Shown: positions 5,750-13,195 of the stretch, piece by piece
Numbering within the stretch: position 1 is the first letter of the stretch
Layout of the letters: each line of letters begins with the position of its first letter
From: JAAAOH01 sp046540795
GTDB taxonomy: Bacteria > Spirochaetota > Spirochaetia > DSM-27196 > PWMO01
DNA length: 28,353 nt
Direction of reading: 5' to 3'
Assembly (NCBI GenBank): GCA_046540795.1
Contig: JBKHEN010000018.1
Coordinates: 1 to 28,353 of the forward strand
Notes under the pieces: generated by a model
Seen by the model: the letters and a program-made list of their open reading frames with translations, nothing else
Told to the model about the DNA's origin: nothing
The model's database searches: none
Translations under genes and position numbers: made by a program

Positions 5750-7486
5750 ATGGAACGACTTTCGCGCTCGGTTGCCGTCGCTTCGGGTAAAGGCGGGGTT
5801 GGTAAGTCCACCACCGCGCTGAACCTTGCCGTACACTACGCCAAGAGCGGCTTGCGCGTAGGCCTCGCCGACCTCGATCCTCTGTCGAACCTGGCCACTA
5901 TTCTCGACATCGATGAGGAGACATTCGACTACACGCCGGAGGAGGTGAGACGCCGTGGTCTTTCGGTGTCGGAGTTCGTTTATCCGGTAACCGAGCGGTT
6001 GGATCTATTGTTTCCCAAGCCGACGGAGCGAAGCGAAGACAGCATTGCCATGCGACGCCTCTTATTCCGTCATCTTCGTGCGCAGATCGAGAAGCGCTAC
6101 GATATCGTCCTCCTCGACATGCCGGCGGGGATCGACCATGAGGAGAACCTGGCGTTCCTGCCGCTGGTGGAGTCGATCGTCGTCGTTGTGCAGCCGGAGC
6201 CGACGTCGCATGTTTCGGCGGGCGGCTACATCCGCTCGGCCCTCGACGTCGCGCCGTATGCCGGCGTTCTTCTGTGGCACAACAAGTACGCACCGACGGG
6301 TGAGGGCGCTTTCGATCCTCAGGCCGTGGTGAGCAACTTCAACCGCTATGCAGAGCCGCGACATCGCATCACCCGGGCCGAAGCGATGCGCATCGTCGAC
6401 ATTGCATTCGTTCCGCATGATCCCGCCTTAGACCTGCTGCAAACACGGTTTTCCTTCGAGGCGACGCTCTACCACCGCATGCTTGGTATGCTCGATCTGC
6501 TCGTCGAAGAGCTGACCCCGGCCCTTACTACCGTCGATGGTCGCAACACGCCCGCCCGAAGCCTGCTACGTCGGCAACTCGTGCGGCATGAGGGGACGGA
6601 GGAGGTGGAATCGACGGTACGCCGCTTGGAGAGTTACCTCGGGGAACTGCGGGAAACGGGCTTTCTCAACGCCTCGGCGGGATCGCCCGGGAAGGTGGAG
6701 GTCCTGAGCGATGAGGAGCGCTCCTCCCTCGCCGATTACATCGCACGGTTGCGCTCGGATGCAGTACGTTCGGCGATCGTTCGCGCTCGGGATCTGGCAC
6801 GACAGCTACTGGAATCGTGGAACGAGGAAACCCGAGAGCGTCGGGACGCGCGGGGGCGGGCACTGGAGTCCCGGACGGTTGCGGCGCTGAAACTGCTCGG
6901 CGGCGAGGAGCGGCGGTCTCGGCCATCGGTGCGGAATGCCGCGGGGTGTCTGCTCATGTACGTGGGAGTACACAAGCTGCTGCGGTCACATCGCATTCGG
7001 TCGCTCCTGCGAGCCTTCGTCCCGGTACGGCGTGACGAGCAGGGAAAGGTCGTGCGGGATCGATACCGGCAGATCCGCTCCCTCATCGAGCGGGATGACG
7101 AGTATCACCGCCGATTCTTCGAGCTGGTAAAGCGTTTCTTCCCGGTCGTCATGAAGCAGATGCAGAAGCTCGTTCGCGCCGAAGGGCTTTCCGCGGTAGT
7201 GCTACGGAGTACGATGGGGGAGGTGCACCGCAGCGCATACCTCAAGCTGCTCACCTCTTGGATGCACGATACCGCCAATAGCGGCCTCGGCATCAGCGTC
7301 GGATTGGCTCACACCACCGCCGCCCGGGCCATCGAGGACGGTGCCCGGGCGCTGGTGGAGAGCCTGGAGTGGGGCAGCGGCGACGACGGCAGTGGGCGGG
7401 AGGCGGGTCATGCCCCGGAGGCGGCCGGCCGCTCCGGAGGAGCCGACGGGAAGGCCGTTGGCGTTTCCGAGCACAATGGTCTATAA
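5750..7486 (+). CDS. MinD/ParA-like P-loop ATPase with a long uncharacterised C-terminal region
   Basis: The 578-residue protein has the deviant Walker A motif GKGGVGKST at 13-21 (signature Lys14 and Lys19), DLDPLSNL at 41-48 in place of the usual switch I, and a Walker B-like IVLLDMPAG at about 119-127. The SIMIBI ATPase domain ends around residue 255. Such ATPases dimerise on ATP and position or activate partners on membranes or DNA. About 320 further residues are helical, Arg/Glu-rich and unlike any family I recognise. They include a more hydrophobic segment near 400-425 and a conserved-looking block around 460-530. The last 35 residues are a Gly/Ala/acidic tail. It is the first gene of a unit with an AAA+ protein (36 bp downstream) and a cyclase. 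It sits away from any replication origin or parB, so chromosome partition is unlikely. No Shine-Dalgarno is visible. Confidence 0.85.
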   Translation: MERLSRSVAVASGKGGVGKSTTALNLAVHYAKSGLRVGLADLDPLSNLATILDIDEETFDYTPEEVRRRGLSVSEFVYPVTERLDLLFPKPTERSEDSIAMRRLLFRHLRAQIEKRYDIVLLDMPAGIDHEENLAFLPLVESIVVVVQPEPTSHVSAGGYIRSALDVAPYAGVLLWHNKYAPTGEGAFDPQAVVSNFNRYAEPRHRITRAEAMRIVDIAFVPHDPALDLLQTRFSFEATLYHRMLGMLDLLVEELTPALTTVDGRNTPARSLLRRQLVRHEGTEEVESTVRRLESYLGELRETGFLNASAGSPGKVEVLSDEERSSLADYIARLRSDAVRSAIVRARDLARQLLESWNEETRERRDARGRALESRTVAALKLLGGEERRSRPSVRNAAGCLLMYVGVHKLLRSHRIRSLLRAFVPVRRDEQGKVVRDRYRQIRSLIERDDEYHRRFFELVKRFFPVVMKQMQKLVRAEGLSAVVLRSTMGEVHRSAYLKLLTSWMHDTANSGLGISVGLAHTTAARAIEDGARALVESLEWGSGDDGSGREAGHAPEAAGRSGGADGKAVGVSEHNGL

Positions 7487-7522
7487 TAGCGAACAGCGGT
7501 CGCTGGGAGGGGATCGACTGTA

Positions 7523-9442
7523 ATGCCGGTTCAGCAGGACATCGAGACCCGGTTGGGACAGATCCGAAACTGGGCCGGGGTTTCGTTTAAGAAGAACATC
7601 CTCACGGTGCTCAATCAGGTTCTCCACGAAGATGAGCAGGTGGAGAACGTGCTCGAGGGGTTCTACTCAAGCGATTACGTGGTCTCCTCCGGTTCCGGCG
7701 CGCCGGGGCTCCTCTGTATTACCGACCGCCGGGTACTGTTCCTGCTGAACGGCGGAACCGGCGGCAGTGCTGATCGGCTCGGTTTCGACGAGATCACCGC
7801 GGTAAGCGTGCGCCGCTCCGACACCGGTGTGAAGGTCACCCTTCATCGGGGCTCCGGCGCGAGCGTGCTCACCTCGACCAAGGGCGGGGCACAGGCGGAT
7901 TCCTTTCTCGACAGCATGATGCAGCGCGTCGGCGGGGATCTCGTGCACGTGGAGGACGTCCGATCGAGCGACGGGAACGCCACCGAACGCCGGGGCCCGG
8001 AGAAGCTCTCCAATCTGAACTTCCTGCACAAAGAGGCCCAACGCATCATCCGGGCGATCAACCGGTACAAGCAGTTCGACAACCAGCCCGCCTTTTTGCA
8101 GCAGCTTATCGACGATCTGTTTCTCGTCGCCTATCGGTGCGTGGGCAGCTCGAAGGATGTCGCCGAGGAGACCCGGCTGTTCGTGCTCATGGTGTTCATG
8201 TACCTCAGACAGCGCCTCGTTGCGGATCGTGAGGTCATCGTCGATATCTTCCGCTACGAAACGCTGCCGCTGCACCAGCGCCGCAGCATCCTGGAGTACT
8301 GGGAACTCTTCCACAACGAGATCAAAAAGATGAAGGGCGCGCCGAACACGCGGTCTCTGAAATCGCTTTCCTATCTGAAGTCCTACGACAAACGAGAGGA
8401 CACCGCGCACTTCGACAAGGTCGCGGCGGTATTCTTCAGTTTTGCTCAGGTCGCCGTCAAGGCGGACGGAACGGTGAGCGAGGAGGAGTCGAAGCAGATC
8501 AAGAGCATCCGAAGGCTGATATACGGGGAACAGGCGGACTCCACCGGTACCGGCACCGAGGCATCGGCTGCGCAGCAGGCGATCACGATTTCGGAGGAGC
8601 AGGCGGAGAGTCTCGAGGAGGTCATGGAAAAGATCCATTCCCTTATCGGGATGGACAAGGTCAAGCGTCAAATCGACACTTTCGTGAACCTCATCAAAGT
8701 GCACAAAGAGCGCGAGCGTCGGGGACTGCCGGTGACGCCGTTCTCGAAGCATGCGGTGTTCTATGGGCCGCCGGGAACGGGGAAGACCACCATCGCCCGG
8801 TATCTCGGCAAAGTGTACAAGTCCCTCGGATTGCTGGAGCACGGTCACATGGTAGAGACCGACCGGGCCGGTCTGGTTGCCGGTTACGTCGGTCAGACGG
8901 CCATTCAGGTGGAGGAGGTGGTGCAGCAGGCGCTCGACGGGGTACTGTTCATCGACGAGGCCTACACGTTGAGCCCGCGAAGCGCCGGAAGTGATTTCGG
9001 CCAGGAGGCGATAGACACGCTGCTCAAGCGCATGGAGGATTTTCGGGACCGTCTGGTGGTCATCGTGGCGGGGTATCCCGACGAAATGCAGGATTTCATA
9101 GAGAGCAACCCGGGCCTCCAATCGCGGTTTAGTCGGTACTTCTACTTTGATCACTACGCCCCCCGGGAGCTGTTGCAGATCTTCGACATCTTCGCGGACA
9201 ATTCCTCCTTTACCCTGACGCAGGGGGCGCGGCGGGAGCTGCTGCGGCTCATCACCCATTTCTATCGCCGTAGGGACCGCAGCTTCGGGAACGGGCGGTT
9301 CGTGCGAAACCTCTTCGAGCGCATCGTGGAGAAGCAGGCGAACCGCATATCGAGCGTCTCCCCGCTCACGGACAAGGTGCTCTGCTCCATCACCAAGCAC
9401 GACATCCCGCGCCTGGAGGAGTTCGACCAGTACTCGGCATGA
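7523..9442 (+). CDS. CbbX/SpoVK-type AAA+ ATPase with PH-like and TerB-like N-terminal regions
   Basis: The 639-residue protein has three parts. Residues about 40-137 look like a bacterial PH-type domain (GLLCITDRRVLFLL followed by beta-strand-like segments). Residues about 185-335 are helical and end in AVKADGTVSEEESKQI, the acidic ADGxxxxEE motif of TerB-like domains. A full CbbX-type AAA+ domain follows at about 365-620: Walker A GPPGTGKT (415-422), pore loop LVAGYVGQTA (451-460), Walker B LFIDEA (475-480), and arginines in SRFSRYF (about 534-540) that may act in trans. AAA+ proteins of this group remodel partner proteins by threading or tugging them. The start is ATG 7523, with GGAGGGG 11 nt upstream. 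The stop overlaps the cyclase start (ATGA). The combination of domains is not one I know. Confidence 0.88.
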   Translation: MPVQQDIETRLGQIRNWAGVSFKKNILTVLNQVLHEDEQVENVLEGFYSSDYVVSSGSGAPGLLCITDRRVLFLLNGGTGGSADRLGFDEITAVSVRRSDTGVKVTLHRGSGASVLTSTKGGAQADSFLDSMMQRVGGDLVHVEDVRSSDGNATERRGPEKLSNLNFLHKEAQRIIRAINRYKQFDNQPAFLQQLIDDLFLVAYRCVGSSKDVAEETRLFVLMVFMYLRQRLVADREVIVDIFRYETLPLHQRRSILEYWELFHNEIKKMKGAPNTRSLKSLSYLKSYDKREDTAHFDKVAAVFFSFAQVAVKADGTVSEEESKQIKSIRRLIYGEQADSTGTGTEASAAQQAITISEEQAESLEEVMEKIHSLIGMDKVKRQIDTFVNLIKVHKERERRGLPVTPFSKHAVFYGPPGTGKTTIARYLGKVYKSLGLLEHGHMVETDRAGLVAGYVGQTAIQVEEVVQQALDGVLFIDEAYTLSPRSAGSDFGQEAIDTLLKRMEDFRDRLVVIVAGYPDEMQDFIESNPGLQSRFSRYFYFDHYAPRELLQIFDIFADNSSFTLTQGARRELLRLITHFYRRRDRSFGNGRFVRNLFERIVEKQANRISSVSPLTDKVLCSITKHDIPRLEEFDQYSA

Positions 9443-11097
9443 GCATTCGGGTAAAGATCGTTGCCGTCGTCTTGCCGCTGCTCGTGGCAACCCTGCTCCT
9501 CGCGGGGGCGTCCTCTTACTTCGCTGCAACGAGCGGCATTACTCGGCTCGCTCGCGACTTTCTGCAGTTCAAGGCGGAGGAGCTCGACTCCTATGCGGAG
9601 AGTCAGTGGCTGATCCTCGAGGAGAATGACCTTACCGACCGCCGGGAGATGGTGGAAGCGACCAAGGTGGGGATGGAGAGCTTTGCCGTGGGGCTACTGC
9701 GTAGCGACACGGAGCTGGTCTTTGCCGTGGACGAGTCCGGATCGGTGACCATGAGCACCTCACCCGTATCGCTCTCCGAGGAGGAGAGGGAGCAGATCGA
9801 GGCGCTACGGGATTCCGCGGGGCAGGGCCTCGTCGGTGTTAGCGTTGCCGGCACCGAACGGGTGGCACAGACGTTTCGCTTCGAACCCTATGAGTGGTTT
9901 GTGCTCGTAACCGAAGCGCGCGAGACGTTCTATCGCGACGTGGACCGCATCACCTCACAGACCCTCTACATCATCGCCGGCGCCGGCCTGCTGGCGGTCT
10001 TCCTGTTGCTTCTCTTTGCACGGCAGCTCACCCGGCCGCTGGTGAACGTGCGCAGGTCAATGCAGCAGATCATTACCTCCGGCGATCTGTCGGAACGGGT
10101 ACGCGTGGAATACCGGGATGAGACCGGTCAGCTTGCCCATACCTTCAACGTGATGGTGAGCGAGCTCGAGAAAGCCTACGACCAGATCAAGCGCTACGCC
10201 TATCAGGCGGTGGTGGCACAGAAAAAGGAAACCCGCATCAGAAACATCTTCCAGCGCTACGTTCCGCAGGAAGTAATCGACCGGTTTTTCGAGCACCCGG
10301 AATCCATGCTCGTCGGGGACAATCGAGTGGTTTCGGTCTTGTTCTCAGACATTCGGAGTTTTGCGAGCATCTCGGAAGGGATGATGCCGGATGAGCTGGT
10401 GAACTCGCTGAACTCCTACTTCTCAGTGATGGTCGATATCATCATGGGTCATAACGGCGTGGTGGACAAATACATCGGCGACGCAATCATGGCCTTCTTC
10501 GGCGCTCCGGTGAAGCGCGAGGACGACGCGTGGCAGTCGGTGCTTGCCGGCATCGAGATGACTGAGGCTCTCGAGGCGTTCAATCGCCGGCAGCGAGCCG
10601 ACAGCAAGCCGGAGTTTCACATCGGCATCGGTATCAACTACGGTATCGTGACCGTCGGAAACATCGGTACCGAGCGGAAAATGGACTACACCGTCATCGG
10701 AGACATGGTCAATCTCGCTTCCCGGCTCGAGGGGCTTACCAAGTACTACAAGCAGGAGCTCATCATATCGGAGAGCCTGAAGCGAAAAGTGGAAGACGCG
10801 CTGCCCTGCAGGCTACTCGACCGCGTTGCGGTGAAGGGCAAGCGGAGCGGTACGGAGATCTTCACGGTCAAACGATCGTTGAGCGATGAGGAGTCGCGGG
10901 CCTGGAAGATGCACGAGGAGGGGATGCGGGCGTTGTTCGACCGTCGATTCTCCGAGGCCGAGGAGGCGTTCGAAGCGGTTCTGCGGGTGTTGCCGGAGGA
11001 TCCCGTCGCCGGGATAATGCGCCGCCGCGCCGCGCACTACCGGGAAGCTCCCCCGCCTGCGGGATGGACGGGGATAGAGGTTATGGAGACAAAGTAA
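9439..11097 (+). CDS. Membrane-bound class III adenylate cyclase with HAMP domain
   Basis: The 552-residue protein has TM1 at about 5-29, an extracytoplasmic sensor region (30-174), TM2 (about 175-196) and a HAMP domain (about 197-250). A helical linker follows, then a class III cyclase domain (about 292-478). Metal-binding aspartates are D304 (FSDIRSF) and D348 (DKYIGD). K344 and D416 (KMDYTVIGD) are the purine-specifying pair expected for ATP, and N425 and R429 in VNLASRLEG are the transition-state residues. The domain should therefore be active and should make cAMP. The C-terminal 70 residues (EEGMRALFDRRFSEAEEAFEAVL) look like a single TPR-like helical hairpin. Translation is coupled to the AAA+ gene through a 4-bp ATGA overlap, which ties cAMP output to that module. 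Confidence 0.93.
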   Translation: MSIRVKIVAVVLPLLVATLLLAGASSYFAATSGITRLARDFLQFKAEELDSYAESQWLILEENDLTDRREMVEATKVGMESFAVGLLRSDTELVFAVDESGSVTMSTSPVSLSEEEREQIEALRDSAGQGLVGVSVAGTERVAQTFRFEPYEWFVLVTEARETFYRDVDRITSQTLYIIAGAGLLAVFLLLLFARQLTRPLVNVRRSMQQIITSGDLSERVRVEYRDETGQLAHTFNVMVSELEKAYDQIKRYAYQAVVAQKKETRIRNIFQRYVPQEVIDRFFEHPESMLVGDNRVVSVLFSDIRSFASISEGMMPDELVNSLNSYFSVMVDIIMGHNGVVDKYIGDAIMAFFGAPVKREDDAWQSVLAGIEMTEALEAFNRRQRADSKPEFHIGIGINYGIVTVGNIGTERKMDYTVIGDMVNLASRLEGLTKYYKQELIISESLKRKVEDALPCRLLDRVAVKGKRSGTEIFTVKRSLSDEESRAWKMHEEGMRALFDRRFSEAEEAFEAVLRVLPEDPVAGIMRRRAAHYREAPPPAGWTGIEVMETK

Positions 11098-11141
11098 CCC
11101 GTGGGCATAGAAAAAGCTCATGGACACCTCACACCGGGTTA
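11095..11141. repeat. Inverted repeat joining the stop codons of two convergent genes
   Basis: TAACCCG (11095-11101, containing the cyclase stop) and CGGGTTA (11135-11141, containing the stop of the facing coiled-coil gene) are perfect reverse complements separated by 33 nt. There is no clear T tract, so a bidirectional terminator is only possible. Confidence 0.35.
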
Positions 11142-13112
11142 TTCGAAGCTGCCGGCGACGAGCTCCTCGAGCTGTTCGAGAAACTCTTCCATGGCGGTCT
11201 CCTCCGCCGCCGCGCGCCTGCGGGAGAGATAATCCAGCCGTGCCTGCCTCCCGCCGTAGGTCGAGAGCTCGTAGAGGACATCAACCGTGTCCAAGAGGGC
11301 AGCCTCCCGTCCCGCCCGACGAAATGCTCGGTCATAAGCCTTGACGCGATCCCGGAGTCCGGGCATGACCTGCCGTACCGGATGCGAGGCGAGGAAAGAG
11401 TCGAGAAGCGGCTTCGCCTCGAGGCGGCTCTCGGTGGTGTCGGAGGCGAGAACCTCGTCCTCCCGCTCTGCGTAGGCGTCGTAGGCGGTCTCGAGCGCCC
11501 GGTATTCCTCGGCGGTTTCGCGTAATCGGCGAAGCTCCCCGTCGAGTCCCTGCCGCACTTCCTCGACCCGAGCGGCTTCCCGCTCGCGCTGCAGAGCGAG
11601 CTCGGTCCGGGCCTCTTCCGCCTCGCCACGGGCCTCCGAGAGGGATGCCTCGGCCTGTTCTCGTTCCTGTCGGACGCCGGCAAGTCGTTCCTCGGTTTGC
11701 TGAAGCTCCGCCCGCAGCCGGGTGATCTGCGCCGAAAGCTCCTCGTTTTCCTGTTGGAGCTGCGTGTTTTGCTCCTCGAGAGCGGTGAGCCGGGAGCGTA
11801 GCTCTTCGACGCGATCTCCCTCCCGGGCTTCGAGGCGGGAAAGCAGGTACTCGTGGCTTCGTGCGCTCACCGGAACCGCATCGAGCGCCTCCCGGTGCAG
11901 CTCGGCGGCTTCTTGATCGTTGCCCGCCTCCGCCGCGGTCCGGGCCTCCTCGGCAAGCTCCGTCGCGCGGCCGACCGCGCGAGCCCGAGTGAGTAAGTCA
12001 CCGGTGTCGACGTCGCGCTCGGCACGTTGGTTCTCCAGCAGCGTTTCCAGGGACGAGAGAATGAAGAGCTCGGTGTCCCTGCGCTCGGCTACGGCCGGGA
12101 GGCTCGCCACTGTATCCTCGGACAGGTAGCCGCGGAGGTCCTCGATCCGATCGAGAGCGGTTTCGTGGTCCTCGGCACGGATGGCCCGACGGATTCGATT
12201 GTAGTAGCCGACTATCTGGTTCTGCGCGTGTCGTTCGCGCTCCCGGCGCTCGGCAAGCGTATCCAGCTCGGCCCGGGCCTGGCCGAGACGCTCCTCGGAC
12301 TCCTCGACCCGCTCTTCGAAGCGGCCGCGGAGCTCCGCCTCGCGCTCCTCCGCTTCCTCGGTGATACGGCGGCGCTCTTCCTCGAGTTCCGTGAGGCGGG
12401 AGCGGAATTGTGTCTCCAGCTCGTCGAGGGTCTCGTCGAGCTCGGCGCGCTCTTCCTCGGCATCCGCACGCAGCGCATCGAGCTCTTCTTCAATGTCGGC
12501 GTCACCCTCCTCCCGCAGGGTCGCGATGCGCTCCTGCACCTCGGCCTCCTCGGCACCCGCTTCCCGCAGACGTTCCCGCTCCGCCTCGAGCTGCTCTTCG
12601 AGCTCACTCCGCAGCTGTTGCTCCCGACGCTCGATGTCGGCGGCAAGCCGGTCTTCCAGGTTGGTGCGGCGCTCCTCGATGTCCGAAAGCCGCTCCTCGA
12701 CGGCGGCTATCTCCCGTTCCTTATCTTCGAGGTCCGCTTGTGCCTGTTCCTGAATACGGCGTATGAGCTCGGCCTGACCCTCGACACCTTCCTGCGGTGC
12801 CTGCGAGTGCTGTCTCCCCTCCTGCTCGAAGTACGTATAGAGCCCCAGGAGGCCGCCCGTGGCGATGAGCGCCATGGCAAGGTTGACCAGAAGAGGGAAG
12901 AGGAACCCGCGCCGAGCCGCTTTCGTGAGCTCGAGGGCCCGGGGGGAGAGGCCCGCCCGTTGCTCGGTGGTGAGCCGCTCGAGTTCTTCGAGGATTTCCC
13001 GGCGATCATCCGGGGGTATGGCCTGGTCCTCGGCGGAAAGTAGAGCCTCCGGCTCCTGCTCCGGCAGCGACTGTTTGCGGTATTCGTTTCCGCGCTTCAG
13101 CAATCCCGACAT
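11139..13112 (-). CDS. Single-pass membrane protein with long cytoplasmic-type coiled coils
   Basis: The frame is open to 13298, but the start at ATG 13112 (MSGLLKRGNEYRKQ) is preferred. GAGG lies 4-5 nt before it, and the upstream residues are Pro/Cys-rich and not protein-like. The 657-residue product has a charged N-terminus (1-68), one TM helix (about 70-92), and a Glu/Arg-rich coiled coil (about 113-298). A helical segment resembling a TPR-like repeat region follows (about 300-425), then a second coiled coil (about 430-545) and a helical C-terminal domain (550-657). No enzymatic motif is seen. It could be a scaffold that spans from the membrane. It faces the ATPase/AAA+/cyclase unit tail to tail, and its start is 83 bp from the divergent acyl-CoA ligase. 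Function unknown. Confidence 0.82.
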   Translation of the reverse strand: MSGLLKRGNEYRKQSLPEQEPEALLSAEDQAIPPDDRREILEELERLTTEQRAGLSPRALELTKAARRGFLFPLLVNLAMALIATGGLLGLYTYFEQEGRQHSQAPQEGVEGQAELIRRIQEQAQADLEDKEREIAAVEERLSDIEERRTNLEDRLAADIERREQQLRSELEEQLEAERERLREAGAEEAEVQERIATLREEGDADIEEELDALRADAEEERAELDETLDELETQFRSRLTELEEERRRITEEAEEREAELRGRFEERVEESEERLGQARAELDTLAERRERERHAQNQIVGYYNRIRRAIRAEDHETALDRIEDLRGYLSEDTVASLPAVAERRDTELFILSSLETLLENQRAERDVDTGDLLTRARAVGRATELAEEARTAAEAGNDQEAAELHREALDAVPVSARSHEYLLSRLEAREGDRVEELRSRLTALEEQNTQLQQENEELSAQITRLRAELQQTEERLAGVRQEREQAEASLSEARGEAEEARTELALQREREAARVEEVRQGLDGELRRLRETAEEYRALETAYDAYAEREDEVLASDTTESRLEAKPLLDSFLASHPVRQVMPGLRDRVKAYDRAFRRAGREAALLDTVDVLYELSTYGGRQARLDYLSRRRAAAEETAMEEFLEQLEELVAGSFE

Positions 13113-13160
13113 AGTCCTCAGTGACCACAGTGTATGACATTTCGCCGGTGCTGCAACATC

Positions 13161-13189
13161 TTGATCAACCCCCCGGTTGGGCCTACACT
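13161..13189 (+). promoter_or_regulatory. Candidate promoter placing transcription start at the acyl-CoA ligase ATG
   Basis: TTGATC (13161-13166), a 17-nt spacer and TACACT (13184-13189) lie upstream. The ATG at 13196 begins 6 nt after the -10, which is the usual transcription start distance. There is no Shine-Dalgarno before the ATG. This implies a leaderless mRNA and argues against the GTG at 13121. Confidence 0.5.
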
Positions 13190-13195
13190 CCCGGC

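Noticed and set aside
5750..7486. Chromosome- or plasmid-partition ParA.
   Set aside because: No parB, parS-like repeats or replication gene nearby, and the protein has a large unrelated C-terminal region and an AAA+/cyclase context.
7667..9529. A 620-codon open frame on the minus strand opposite the AAA+ gene.
   Set aside because: It is a shadow of codon bias in GC-rich DNA. The plus frame has Walker A, Walker B and pore-loop motifs, while the minus frame shows no family motif and is rich in scattered His, Arg and Leu.
11800..12780. Repetitive CTCCTCG/GAGCTCG-type sequence that could be a DNA repeat array.
   Set aside because: The repetition follows Glu/Arg/Leu heptads of the coiled-coil protein, with irregular periods and no exact repeat unit.
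12027..13043. A 338-codon plus-strand frame opposite the coiled-coil gene.
   Set aside because: Leu/Gly-rich mirror of the Glu/Arg heptads on the other strand. No start signal or recognisable domain.
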